DNA from: Hwanghaeella grinnelliae
GTDB taxonomy: Bacteria > Pseudomonadota > Alphaproteobacteria > UBA8366 > Aestuariispiraceae
DNA length: 64,000 nt
Assembly: GCF_004005845.1 (NCBI RefSeq)
Contig: NZ_SADE01000002.1
Span: forward strand, 62,421 to 126,420
Reading direction: 5' to 3'
Below, piece by piece: positions 37,601-46,255 of this stretch. The position numbers and the translations under genes were made by a program. Under the pieces are notes generated by a model. That model did no database searches, was not told the DNA's origin, and worked only from the letters and a program-made list of their open reading frames with translations. Every line of letters begins with the position of its first letter. The stretch's first letter is position 1.

Positions 37601-38269
37601 ATGGTGCTTGGCAACACCCTCAATGTTTGCACCGCGAGAAAACGCGGTCGGCCGAAGGAATTGAGTACCGCGGAACGCGAAACCGCGATCCTCGACGCTG
37701 CCGAAATCCTATTGGCCAAATCGGGCCTGAAAGGTGCAAGCATGGCCGCCATCGCGAAGGCGGCAGGCATGTCCAAAAGGACTGTTTACGAGGTGTTTCC
37801 CTGCCGGGCCGCTCTGTTTGAGGCCTGCATACGCCGGATCCGGTTATCTTTCGTCAAACCCCTGGACGATGAGACCCGAAAGCGGCCCTTGCGCGAACGG
37901 TTGCTGGCCTTGTTCGACCCCGAAACCCGTGTCGCCAACATTGCCGGACCGAAAGCAGTTTTACGGGCCGTCGTCGTCGAAGCCCATGCCCACCCGGATT
38001 TGGGTCAGATCTTTTTGCGTGAGGGCCCCAATATTTCACGCGCCATTGTTCGCGACGAACTTGTTCGGGCGCAGCAAGCGGGAGAAATCACGCTGCCCGA
38101 TCCCGACTTGAGCGCGATGATGCTTTGCGACATGGTTTTCGAGAACCCAATCGACCATCTGGTGGATGTGGATCGCCCCCCACTAAACGAGGAAACGGCG
38201 AAGCAGCGCCTAAATGTTGCCCTGGACATTTTCCTGAACGGCTGCAGGTCCGGTACGGCAAGCGCCTAG
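37601..38269 (+). CDS. TetR-family regulator of the RND pump
   Basis: 222 residues. DNA-binding domain RETAILDAAEILLAKSGLKGASMAAIAKAAGMSKRTVYEVFPCRAALFEA lies at about 30-80, and the C-terminal ligand domain is of the AcrR-like type. The frame is open from 37490, but that would cover the operator; GGGAGAG directly precedes ATG 37601. It diverges from the adaptor gene and most likely represses the pump and itself until a toxic compound binds. Confidence 0.87.
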   Translation: MVLGNTLNVCTARKRGRPKELSTAERETAILDAAEILLAKSGLKGASMAAIAKAAGMSKRTVYEVFPCRAALFEACIRRIRLSFVKPLDDETRKRPLRERLLALFDPETRVANIAGPKAVLRAVVVEAHAHPDLGQIFLREGPNISRAIVRDELVRAQQAGEITLPDPDLSAMMLCDMVFENPIDHLVDVDRPPLNEETAKQRLNVALDIFLNGCRSGTASA

Positions 38270-38319
38270 AATTGGCGCCCGCGCCGCCCGCGCGCCAACA
38301 CCGTTTGATCCGCGCCGAT

Positions 38320-39141
38320 CTATGATCCCTTGGCGCGTCCAAATAGCTGGGAAAGGATCATCAGCAGCGACGTGACCAGGACCATGATGGTGGAGATCGA
38401 CGCGATTGTCGGGTCGATCTGATCCCGCAGCGCGTTGAACATGTTCCGGGTCAATGTCGCATTGTCACCGCCTGAAATGAACATGGCGACCACGACTTCG
38501 TCGAACGATGTGAGGAAGGAAAGCAAGGCCGCCGTAATTGCCGCGAAGCGGATTTGCGGCAGCGTCACGGTAAGAAAGGCCTTCCAGCGCGGTGCACCCA
38601 GGCTACGGGCCGCCATTTCCAAATTCATGTCGTAGCTCTTCAATGCGGATCCGGTAACGATCACCACAAGCGGGAGCGCCAAAAGGCTGTGCGCCAGGAC
38701 AAGCCCAAACAGGCTGTGGACGATATTCACCTTCACAAAGACATAGAAGGCGCCGATCGCCACCAAAATCAACGGCACCATCATCGGCGTGATCAAGAGC
38801 ACGAAAACAAGCCGGATATAGGCCATGCTGGACGTATGCAGTCCATAGGCGGCCAAGATCCCGATTGGGGTCGCGACCAACATCGTCAAAATCGCGGCTT
38901 GGAACGAGGTCACCGTGGCGGACATCCATTCCGGACTGGTGAAATAGTGCTCGTACCAGCGCGTCGACCATGTCTCAGGCGGAAACTCCAAATACTGGGA
39001 ATCCGAGAAGGACATGGGCACGACGATCAATGTCGGCGCAACCAGAAGGATCATGATGACCGTGGCGACGATATAAAGCCACAACCGCGCACCATGCGTG
39101 ATCTGCGTTTCGGAGGCCGGTTCCCGCAACCATTTCAACAT
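38320..39141 (-). CDS. potC: Polyamine-type ABC transporter permease, PotC-like
   Basis: 273 residues, six transmembrane helices. The inner-membrane EAA loop reads EMAARSLGAPRWKAFLTVTLPQI, which docks with the ATPase. The open frame extends to 39582 but only by running across potB; ATG 39141 overlaps the potB stop (ATGA). Last gene of the second Pot-type operon. Substrate inferred from family only. Confidence 0.92.
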   Translation of the reverse strand: MLKWLREPASETQITHGARLWLYIVATVIMILLVAPTLIVVPMSFSDSQYLEFPPETWSTRWYEHYFTSPEWMSATVTSFQAAILTMLVATPIGILAAYGLHTSSMAYIRLVFVLLITPMMVPLILVAIGAFYVFVKVNIVHSLFGLVLAHSLLALPLVVIVTGSALKSYDMNLEMAARSLGAPRWKAFLTVTLPQIRFAAITAALLSFLTSFDEVVVAMFISGGDNATLTRNMFNALRDQIDPTIASISTIMVLVTSLLMILSQLFGRAKGS

Positions 39142-40034
39142 CAGTGCCCACCCCCTACAATCTGTTCCAATCGCACGAATCGCGACGTGAGCCACAGGGC
39201 GCCGATGGTCAGGACCAAGAGCACGACACCGAGGGCGCTGGCCGCCCCCCAGTTCACGAACAATTCGATGTTGGAGGCAATTTTCATCGACACCATGATG
39301 ACCTTGCCGCCGCCGAGAACGGCCGGCGTGACGTAAAAGCCGAGGCATAGAACGAAGACGATCAACATGCCGGCGAAAAGGCCCGGCGTCGAAAGCGGGA
39401 AAAATATCGTCCAGAAAGCAGAGACCGGGTTGGCGCCAAGATTCGACGCCGCCTTCATGTAGTCGCGATTCACCGCCTTCATGGAGGCATAGAGCGGCAG
39501 GACCAAAAAGGGCAGCATGATATGGACCATGCCGATCAGGGTTCCGGTCATGTTGTGGACGATCTTGATCGGTTCGTCCCACAATCCCAATTCAATGGCG
39601 AAGGTATTCACCAAACCCTTCTTCTGCAGCAGAACCAACCAAGCATAGGTCCGCACCAACAGCGATGTCCAAAACGGCAGAAGCACCGTGATCATGCAGA
39701 TATTCGCGATCCGGGCCGGCAATTGCGACAGGAAATAGGCGAGCGGATATCCGATCAGCACGCAGATCCCCGTCGTCATGAAACTGACTTCGAATGTGGT
39801 GATGAAAATCCGCATATAGGATTTTCGGCTGATCATCCGCGAATAGTTCTCCATGGAGAACTGGCCGTCCGCCCCCAGGAAGGAAACATAGGCGAGCCAG
39901 CCCGCCGGTATGACCAAGATGACCAAAACCAGTAATATGGCCGGCGAACAGAGCCCGAAAAGCTTCATTCGTTCAAGGAACCCGTCCCGGCGAAGCCCGT
40001 CCGCATTCATGCCGGTTCCCTCGATGGCGGCCAT
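39141..40034 (-). CDS. potB: Polyamine-type ABC transporter permease, PotB-like
   Basis: 297 residues, six transmembrane helices, EAA loop MKAASNLGANPVSAFWTIFFPLSTPG. The frame opens at 40082, but GGAGG sits 6 bases before ATG 40034, which also lies next to the stop of the upstream ATPase, so this start is preferred. Forms the membrane channel with the PotC-like protein. Confidence 0.92.
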   Translation of the reverse strand: MAAIEGTGMNADGLRRDGFLERMKLFGLCSPAILLVLVILVIPAGWLAYVSFLGADGQFSMENYSRMISRKSYMRIFITTFEVSFMTTGICVLIGYPLAYFLSQLPARIANICMITVLLPFWTSLLVRTYAWLVLLQKKGLVNTFAIELGLWDEPIKIVHNMTGTLIGMVHIMLPFLVLPLYASMKAVNRDYMKAASNLGANPVSAFWTIFFPLSTPGLFAGMLIVFVLCLGFYVTPAVLGGGKVIMVSMKIASNIELFVNWGAASALGVVLLVLTIGALWLTSRFVRLEQIVGGGH

Positions 40035-40035
40035 A

Positions 40036-41121
40036 TCAGACCTCCTCACCGGAAATGACGACCGTGTCGTCTGCATGCACACCCAGTGTCACCGTATCGC
40101 CTTCGGCCGGCAGTTGGGCCACCGTGTTGCCGCGCACCACGCCCCTCAGACCGACTTCTATTCCGTCCGGCAGTTTGGCATAAAGCAGGAAACTATCCCC
40201 TTGATAGACGACGTACTGAACGGTCGCCTGGAACGTATTCATGCTTTCGCTCGCCGATTGATCGACGATCCTGATCCGTTCGGGCCGAAGCGACAGGAAA
40301 AGGGATGACGCATCGGGGACGTCACCGGAAATATTCAGCACCTGCCCCGCATAAAGCAGATTGCCGCCATCCCGGGTCACCGGCAGGAAGGTGGATTCGC
40401 CGATGAAGTCGGCAACGAAACGATTCGCTGGCTTCTCATAAATCCCGACAGGATCGTCCAATTGCATGACCCTTCCGTGGTTGATCACGGCGATCCGGTC
40501 AGACATCGTCAATGCCTCACGCTGGTCGTGGGTCACGTAGACGGTCGTCATTCCAATCTTGTCGTGAAGATGGCGCAATTCGATCTGCATCCGGTCGCGC
40601 AGTTTCTTATCCAGCGCTGAGAGCGGTTCGTCCATCAGCAATATTCGTGGCTCGAACACGATGGCGCGGGCCAGCGCGACGCGCTGTTTCTGGCCGCCCG
40701 ACAACTGGTCAATCCGTCGGCTGCCATATCCGCCCAATTGTACTGTTTCCAGCGCGCGTTCGATCCGCTCCGCCGCTTCTGCCTTGGGCACACGGCGCAG
40801 GCGAAGCGGATAGCCGACATTACCGGCAACCGTCATGTGCGGGAACAGCGCGTAGTTCTGAAACACCATTCCGACATCGCGCAGATGCGGCGGCTTTCTA
40901 ATGACTTCGTCGTCACCGAATTTCAGACTGCCGCAGTCCGGGCGCGTGAACCCGGCCAAGACCATCAGCAGTGTCGTTTTTCCAGACCCCGACGGACCCA
41001 GCAGGGTCAAAAACTCGCCGCTGCGTACATCCAAACTGACGTCGTTCAAGGCGAATACCTTGCCGTATGTCTTCGTAACGTTGCGGATGGTGATCGGCAG
41101 GGCTTCGGAGGGCTTCGTCAT
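40036..41121 (-). CDS. potA: Polyamine-type ABC transporter ATPase, PotA-like
   Basis: 361 residues, full length with a C-terminal TOBE domain (from about 280). Walker A GPSGSGKTT, signature LSGGQKQRVALARAI, Walker B ILLMDEPLSALD and the His switch VYVTHDQREALTMSDR are intact. Second such ATPase in the window (the other is at 1-685). Operon order: binding protein, ATPase, PotB, PotC. Confidence 0.94.
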   Translation of the reverse strand: MTKPSEALPITIRNVTKTYGKVFALNDVSLDVRSGEFLTLLGPSGSGKTTLLMVLAGFTRPDCGSLKFGDDEVIRKPPHLRDVGMVFQNYALFPHMTVAGNVGYPLRLRRVPKAEAAERIERALETVQLGGYGSRRIDQLSGGQKQRVALARAIVFEPRILLMDEPLSALDKKLRDRMQIELRHLHDKIGMTTVYVTHDQREALTMSDRIAVINHGRVMQLDDPVGIYEKPANRFVADFIGESTFLPVTRDGGNLLYAGQVLNISGDVPDASSLFLSLRPERIRIVDQSASESMNTFQATVQYVVYQGDSFLLYAKLPDGIEVGLRGVVRGNTVAQLPAEGDTVTLGVHADDTVVISGEEV

Positions 41122-41169
41122 ACAGGTTATCCGGTCTGGCTATGCGTCATTCTTGTCAGCTTCAAGCAA

Positions 41170-41203
41170 TGAAGGCGGGCCATTTGGAACCGGCCCGCCT
41201 TCA
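41170..41203 (-). terminator. Long stem-loop between binding-protein and ATPase genes
   Basis: TGAAGGCGGGCC (41170-41181) pairs with GGCCCGCCTTCA (41192-41203), a perfect 12-bp stem with a 10-base loop. No T-run follows on the minus strand, so it probably protects the binding-protein mRNA end and lowers readthrough, setting a high ratio of binding protein to membrane parts. Confidence 0.65.
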
Positions 41204-41220
41204 TCAACCTCTATACTAAC

Positions 41221-42264
41221 CTATTCGGTCAGCATTTCCTGGTACATTTCCGCGGCAATGGTTTCCCATTTCGCATACCACTCAATATCAACAGGCAGCT
41301 GAAGTTTCGCATTGTCCGGATGGGACGGCAGCGTTTTCGCAACTTCCTGGTCGATGGTCGGGTAGTCATAGGCGGCTTTGTTGGTCGGCCCGTAGGTGAT
41401 GTATTTCGGCAGGTTCGCCTGATACTCGGCCTTCGAAATCTCGGCCAGGAACTTCATAGCCGTATCCTTGTTCGGCGCGCCCTTCGGGATGGCGAAGCAA
41501 TCATAGTCCAGCAGCGCCTGATTGAAGCTGTAGGCGACCTTCGCGCCATCTTTCTTGGCATTGTCGAAACGACCGTTCCAACCGGTGGTCATGTCGACCT
41601 CACCGTCCTTCATCAACTGCGCATGCTGGGCGCCGGACGACCAGAAGACATCGATATGCGGCTTCAACTCGCGGATTTTGTCGAGCGCGCGCTCGATCCC
41701 TTCTTCGGACGACAGAACTTTATATACATCCTCCGGCGCGACACCGTCGGCCATCAGGGCGGGTTCTAGGGCCCCGGAGACCTTGCCGCGATAAGCGCGC
41801 TTGCCCGGGAATTTCTCAACGTCCCAGAAATCTGCCCAGCTTTGCGGCCCGTTTTCCCCATACGTGGCGGTGTTCCAAGCATAGACGGTCGAGAAAACGT
41901 CGCCGCCGACGCAGTACTTCATCTTCAGCGTCGGATAGAATGTCGACACGTCAATAAGGTTGTAATCCAATTCCTCGAGCAGACCTTCCGCACCCGCGCG
42001 CGAGGCGGAGCCGGAACCGCTGGCGACGATGTCCAGCGTCACGGCGCCGGTCTGAACCTGAAGGCGCACGTCGGACATGCCGCCATAGGTTTCTTCCTTG
42101 ACCTCAATACCGGTTTTCGCCGATGCGGGCTGGAACAACGCCTTGCTCTGCGCTTCCTGATACGAACCGCCCCAGGACGCGATCGTGACCGAATCCGCGC
42201 TGGCGGCGGAAACGCCCATTGCCATCGTCGCGGCGACGGCGGTTGCGAGTAGTTTCTGCTTCAT
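41221..42264 (-). CDS. Periplasmic polyamine-type binding protein, PotD-like
   Basis: 347-residue solute-binding protein. Signal peptide MKQKLLATAVAATMAMGVSA, cleaved near ASAD, then DSVTIASWGGSYQEAQSKAL, typical of the PotD-like cluster that also includes binders of non-polyamine ligands. AAGGAG precedes ATG 42264. A perfect 18-bp inverted repeat lies 19 bases upstream. First gene of the second transporter operon. Ligand unknown; the gamma-glutamylputrescine-oxidase-like gene just upstream suggests an amine. Confidence 0.9.
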   Translation of the reverse strand: MKQKLLATAVAATMAMGVSAASADSVTIASWGGSYQEAQSKALFQPASAKTGIEVKEETYGGMSDVRLQVQTGAVTLDIVASGSGSASRAGAEGLLEELDYNLIDVSTFYPTLKMKYCVGGDVFSTVYAWNTATYGENGPQSWADFWDVEKFPGKRAYRGKVSGALEPALMADGVAPEDVYKVLSSEEGIERALDKIRELKPHIDVFWSSGAQHAQLMKDGEVDMTTGWNGRFDNAKKDGAKVAYSFNQALLDYDCFAIPKGAPNKDTAMKFLAEISKAEYQANLPKYITYGPTNKAAYDYPTIDQEVAKTLPSHPDNAKLQLPVDIEWYAKWETIAAEMYQEMLTE

Positions 42265-42282
42265 TCCTGTTCTCCTTGCTCG

Positions 42283-42300
42283 ATAGGCTGTGTAGCCTAT
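42283..42300. promoter_or_regulatory. Perfect inverted repeat before the second Pot operon
   Basis: ATAGGCT-GTGT-AGCCTAT, 7-base arms and a 4-base spacer, centred about 28 bases upstream of ATG 42264. It could be a protein operator or an mRNA hairpin close to the ribosome site. The 120-base gap to the preceding gene holds no other clear feature. Confidence 0.5.
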
Positions 42301-42384
42301 TCCCTTTTCGTTACGCCCTTGCGTCGAATCAAACTCGTGCCCGCAACGGCCTTTTCCCCGGCACTCGGTATAACCGTAGAAACA

Positions 42385-43803
42385 TCACCCCCGAGTCTTC
42401 AATGCCTTCCGGCATTCCTGCTGGTCGCGCCAGCGGTACCAAGAGACAATCCAAGGCAAAAACCATGGATTACCGGTGTAGAAGGGCCGCGTCGGAAACG
42501 GCATCCCATCAAAGCCGGTCTTGCCTTCCGCCGACCCCAAAATTTTCTGTCCCGTGCGCATGCCCAGGTAACTGGCCATGGAAACACCAGACCCGCAGTA
42601 GCTGAGCGCGTGGTGGACCCGCCCGCGCGACCCGATATGGGCAAGTTCATCGAAACTATAGGCGACAGTGCCATGCCACGATCGTGAAATGCGCACATCC
42701 CTCAGCTGCGGGAATATTCTTGCCATATCCCGATGCAGCAAGGGACCGCTGATCCGCGGGTCAACCTCGTCCGCCGAAACCCGGCCGCCGAAAACGATGC
42801 GCTTTCGGTCCGGTGAAGCGCGGTAGTAATAGACGACACGGCAGGTGTCGCTGGCGATCCTGTCGGTAGGGAACAGTTCGTCGACCAAATCCGGGGCCAA
42901 TTCCTCAGTCGCAATGATGTAACTACCGATCGGGATGATCCGGCGTTTAAGCCAGGGCGTGAGGTTGGTTGTATAGCCATTCGTGGCGACCACCACATCC
43001 CGTGCGCGAATTTCGCCCTTGGCGGTCACAACGCGAACGCAGTCGGCTTCTTCGATCAACCCGGTCGCCTCGCAATGGGGGACCAGAACAGCGCCCGCCG
43101 CTTCAACCTTGTTCAACATACCCCGATGGTATTTGGCCGGGTGGACAGAGGCATGACGGGAATAAACGACCCCGCCGTAGTACGCGTCCGTTCCCAATTC
43201 CCGCCGCTGTTCGGACCTCGGCACGACGACGGATTCGATCCCCTCTTCCCGCCGTCCCTGTTCGGCCGTGCGGACAAGGGCTTCATAATGGTCTGGGGTA
43301 TGTGCCGCATGGAAACGACCAACGCGCCTGAAATCGCAGTCGATTTCTTCCTCGCGGATAAACTCTTCAATCCATTTGAGGGCATTGACCCCTTCCTGGC
43401 GAACGGCACGGGCTTTTTCGGCGCCGACCATTTTCGCCAAGGCCTCCTGGGTCGGCTTGATACTGGTGCTGATTTGGCCACCGTTCCGGGTGCTGCAGCC
43501 ATGCCCCATATCCGCACTATCGATGACGACGGTCTTCCGGCCACCGCGTGCGGTCTGCAACGCCGCGCTCAGGCCGGTATAACCGGATCCGATGACAAGC
43601 ACATCGGTGCTTTCCGGCAATTCTGCGGACCCGCCCGTGAAAGGGGCGACATCGTCCAGCCAGCTGGGTGTTTCCCTGTAATCGTCGGCAAAAACGCCAT
43701 TGCCAGCCAGTGAACTTACTCGTTCCACCGCCGAAGAATCACTTGCCCCGTTTCCGGCCAACTGCCCGGACGCCCCCATTACGCTCGCCACAACACTCGC
43801 CAC
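42385..43803 (-). CDS. FAD-dependent amine oxidase, gamma-glutamylputrescine-oxidase-like (PuuB/DadA family)
   Basis: 472 residues, DAO (PF01266) fold. FAD-binding LVIGSGYTGLSAALQTARGG near 68-87, then CSTRNGGQISTSIKP, a typical PuuB-like loop; the C-terminus has YCGSGVSMASYLG. It would oxidise a secondary or glutamylated amine, releasing an aldehyde and H2O2. The first 25 or so residues look random and the GTG start 43803 has only a weak site; a later start is possible. It lies just upstream of the second Pot-type operon, in the same direction. Confidence 0.83.
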   Translation of the reverse strand: MASVVASVMGASGQLAGNGASDSSAVERVSSLAGNGVFADDYRETPSWLDDVAPFTGGSAELPESTDVLVIGSGYTGLSAALQTARGGRKTVVIDSADMGHGCSTRNGGQISTSIKPTQEALAKMVGAEKARAVRQEGVNALKWIEEFIREEEIDCDFRRVGRFHAAHTPDHYEALVRTAEQGRREEGIESVVVPRSEQRRELGTDAYYGGVVYSRHASVHPAKYHRGMLNKVEAAGAVLVPHCEATGLIEEADCVRVVTAKGEIRARDVVVATNGYTTNLTPWLKRRIIPIGSYIIATEELAPDLVDELFPTDRIASDTCRVVYYYRASPDRKRIVFGGRVSADEVDPRISGPLLHRDMARIFPQLRDVRISRSWHGTVAYSFDELAHIGSRGRVHHALSYCGSGVSMASYLGMRTGQKILGSAEGKTGFDGMPFPTRPFYTGNPWFLPWIVSWYRWRDQQECRKALKTRG

Positions 43804-43831
43804 CTTGTTGCTGTTCTTAATTTCGATTTAC

Positions 43832-43916
43832 AAGCGTTAGGTGGGTGACGAATAAAGTCAATTTAAATAGAGTTATATTAAATTTCGATTTACTTATAAC
43901 CCAAGCTTCATCGTCG
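43832..43916. repeat. 85-bp element A, similar to element B upstream of lysR
   Basis: From AAGCGTTAGGTGG to GCTTCATCGTCG. By hand alignment about 62 of 85 bases agree with 46164-46247, including both 12-13 base ends. It lies directly upstream of the PuuB-like oxidase and is AT-rich in the middle, with possible T-N11-A LysR-type motifs. The two copies have the same orientation and bracket the RraA/amidohydrolase block. Confidence 0.65.
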
Positions 43917-44103
43917 AGGTCGGGCAAGCGCGGCACAGCTCGATTCCTTGAACGGCACATGCCGGTTGCCGGATGGGGTGAACCGGCATTGATAACGGCC
44001 GCCGGGCCGCCGCTTGAGCCGATTGCCGGAGAACATTCGCCGACGGCGCCCGCCCGTGCCCCCCCCCGTGGGCTCTCCCGGGGGCTCTCCCGCGGGTTAC
44101 CCA
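43917..44103. other. Gene-free stretch with C-run and tandem 11-mer
   Basis: No gene is supported here. A run of nine C (44059-44067) is followed by two copies of GGGCTCTCCCG (44070-44080 and 44082-44092), a 12-base period, ending just before the RraA stop. An open frame of 315 residues spans 43817-44764 on the minus strand, but it is an out-of-frame shadow. Confidence 0.5.
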
Positions 44104-44805
44104 TTAGTGGATGTCTTTGGCGGCCCCCATGGCGGCCTTCAGTTTTTCCACGTCGAAGCCCGGGGCCTGGGCGGCAGCAATGATCTTCGCCTCCCGCCGC
44201 GCGATAAGGTCGACGGCTGCCGGAATTTTCTTTACCGCCTCCAGCGGCACCATCACCGCCCCGTGACGGTCGGCATGGACAATATCGTTCGTCGACACCG
44301 TCAGGCCGTAGACCGTCACCTGACAGTCGATGTCGACGACGTGGACATAGGCATGGCTGGGACCGATCCGCCCACCCAACAGATTGAAACCCCGTGCGCT
44401 GTCCGTGACGTCCCGGAAAGATCCGTTGGTGACACAGCCGGCCACCCCCAATCCCTTGTGGATATTGGTCTGGACTTCCCCCCAGAAGGCGCCCGTCCCT
44501 GGCCTCGGATCGAGATCCTGGATGACGACAATGGCCGGCATGGGCTGTTGCGCGATATATTCGTAGTAGGCCGCTCGCTTCGCTGCGGTTTCGGCCGGCG
44601 ACTCGTTTGGCGGCTCCGCTGCGCGGATCGTCGTGGTTCTTGCGAAACCGCAGATCGGCGGCAGGTCGGGATCGAGCGGGACAAGCGGTTCCGTCGTGAA
44701 ACCGTGACCGCGCCGTTCCGGCATCACCTCTTCGAGCGCATTGCAAATGGTCGGCGTATCCCACTGGGTCAGCACGGCGAGGTCGTCCGCGGTGATATTT
44801 GTCAT
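44104..44805 (-). CDS. RraA-like / aldolase-family protein
   Basis: 233 residues of the RraA superfamily (RNase E inhibitors, HMG/CHA aldolases, oxaloacetate decarboxylases). Diagnostic points: LTQWDTPTICNALEEV at the start, GVAGCVTNGSFRDVTDS with the Arg-Asp metal/substrate pair, and DIVHADRHGAVMVP near the C-terminus. The genetic setting (amidohydrolase, FAD oxidase, transporter) favours a catabolic aldolase or decarboxylase over RNA regulation. The frame is open to 44916; AGGGGAG before ATG 44805 sets the start. Confidence 0.85.
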   Translation of the reverse strand: MTNITADDLAVLTQWDTPTICNALEEVMPERRGHGFTTEPLVPLDPDLPPICGFARTTTIRAAEPPNESPAETAAKRAAYYEYIAQQPMPAIVVIQDLDPRPGTGAFWGEVQTNIHKGLGVAGCVTNGSFRDVTDSARGFNLLGGRIGPSHAYVHVVDIDCQVTVYGLTVSTNDIVHADRHGAVMVPLEAVKKIPAAVDLIARREAKIIAAAQAPGFDVEKLKAAMGAAKDIH

Positions 44806-44853
44806 TCCACTCCCCTTGTTATAATTGCGCGCGATCAACGGCGCGTATTCCCG

Positions 44854-44873
44854 TACGTCATCTTGATGACGTA
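44854..44873. promoter_or_regulatory. Perfect 20-bp palindrome in RraA/amidohydrolase divergent gap
   Basis: TACGTCATCTTGATGACGTA, 9-base arms around TT. It lies 49 bases from the RraA start and 125 bases from the amidohydrolase start. Such symmetry suggests a dimeric repressor or activator; GntR- or LysR-type proteins are candidates, and the LysR gene downstream is the nearest regulator. Confidence 0.7.
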
Positions 44874-44997
44874 TCCTTGCAAAGTCTACCGGCACGGCAG
44901 GAAAGGGTCCAATCACCGACGGGCAACCTTCAGAGAAGGGACTCTGGACGATTCAATTGCTATAAGGGCCTAAAGAACAGTCTGGGAGGATAAGGTC

Positions 44998-46026
44998 ATG
45001 TCAGGGAACGCGGAATGGCTTGCGCAGGTGATCGAGGATCCGATCGATCCCGAAATACCCATATGCGACCCCCACCATCACCTGTGGGAGTTCCGTAACG
45101 AGCGCGTCTGGCACCGGTATCTTATGGACGAGATCCAGGCCGATCTGAAAAGCGGGCACAACATAACCTCCACCGTCTTTATCGAGTGCGGGGCCATGTA
45201 CAAGCGAACCGGCCCGCCTGAATTGCGGGTGATCGGCGAGACCGAGTTCGTCAACGGCGTCGCCGCCATGAGCGCGTCGGGCCTTTATGGCGAAACCAGG
45301 GTCTGCGCGGGAATCATCGGCAACGCGGATTTTTGCCTGGGAAGTCCCGTCGCGGCCGTGCTGGAAGCGCATGAGGCGGCTGGCGGGGGCCGATTCCGCG
45401 GCATCCGTCACCAGGCTGCCTGGGATGCGGCCAGCGACCATATTCCCATCGGCCGGAACGTCCGGGGGCCGCATACCTATATGGACCCGAAGTTCCGCGA
45501 AGGCTTCGCCGAACTGGTCAAACGCGACTACAGTTTCGAAGCACTGGTCTACCACCCACAGATGCCCGAACTGCTCGACCTCGCCCGTACCTTCCCGAAT
45601 GCGCGCATCGTCCTCAACCATTTCGGCTGCCCACTTGGGATCGGCCCCTATGCCGGCAAGCAGGCAGAGATATTTACCGTCTGGAAGGAGCAACTTCGCG
45701 CCCTTTCGGAATGCCCGAACGTGGTCGCCAAACTGGGTGGACTGGTGATGGAGCTGAACGGGTTCGGGTTCCACGAACAACCCCGACCGCCGACCAGCGC
45801 GGAATTGGCTGACGCGACAAAAGACTACTACGAGCATACGCTCGACTGTTTCGGGGTCGAGCGCTGCATGTTCGAGTCGAATTTTCCCGTCGACAAGGTA
45901 TCGGCCAGCTATACGGTCATCTGGAATTCGTTCCAGCGGCTCGCGGCCAACTACAGCGCGGCTGAAAAGGCGGCGCTGTTTCACGACAACGCCGTCGCTT
46001 TCTATCGACTGGACGAAACGGCATAA
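44998..46026 (+). CDS. Amidohydrolase-family (amidohydro_2) hydrolase
   Basis: 342-residue metal-dependent hydrolase of PF04909 (lactonases, decarboxylases). The metal-binding HxH is in ICDPHHHLWEF (residues 26-28), later residues include LVYHPQMPELLDLA and VLNHFGCP with a conserved His, and FESNFPVDK carries the usual Asp region near the C-terminus. GGAGG precedes ATG 44998. Divergent from RraA over a palindrome and probably in the same pathway. Substrate unknown. Confidence 0.85.
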   Translation: MSGNAEWLAQVIEDPIDPEIPICDPHHHLWEFRNERVWHRYLMDEIQADLKSGHNITSTVFIECGAMYKRTGPPELRVIGETEFVNGVAAMSASGLYGETRVCAGIIGNADFCLGSPVAAVLEAHEAAGGGRFRGIRHQAAWDAASDHIPIGRNVRGPHTYMDPKFREGFAELVKRDYSFEALVYHPQMPELLDLARTFPNARIVLNHFGCPLGIGPYAGKQAEIFTVWKEQLRALSECPNVVAKLGGLVMELNGFGFHEQPRPPTSAELADATKDYYEHTLDCFGVERCMFESNFPVDKVSASYTVIWNSFQRLAANYSAAEKAALFHDNAVAFYRLDETA

Positions 46027-46163
46027 CAGGCGGCCGCACGACATGGCGGCGCGAGGCAGTCACTCAGGCATTCCAATAGAAAACGATCCGACCACGGCAA
46101 CATCGGCGCTTTCCGGCAGGCCGAAGGCCGAGACCATCATTGCTCTTGTTACCCACTACGCAA

Positions 46164-46247
46164 AAGCGTTAGGTGGCGATATATAAAGTTGCTTTAAGCA
46201 GTGTAATGGGAAAATTCAATTTCCTTATACTTTAGGCTTCATCGTCG
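46164..46247. repeat. 84-bp element B upstream of lysR
   Basis: Partner of element A (43832-43916), same orientation. It ends 8 bases before the lysR start codon and contains a TTATAC that could be a -10 element, so it likely carries the lysR promoter and its autoregulatory site. The remaining upstream sequence (46027-46163) shows nothing notable. Confidence 0.6.
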
Positions 46248-46255
46248 GGGGCGAC

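Noticed and set aside
43817-44764. 315-residue minus-strand frame near the RraA gene
   Set aside because: It overlaps the RraA gene in another frame; RraA has conserved motifs and a ribosome site, and this one has neither.
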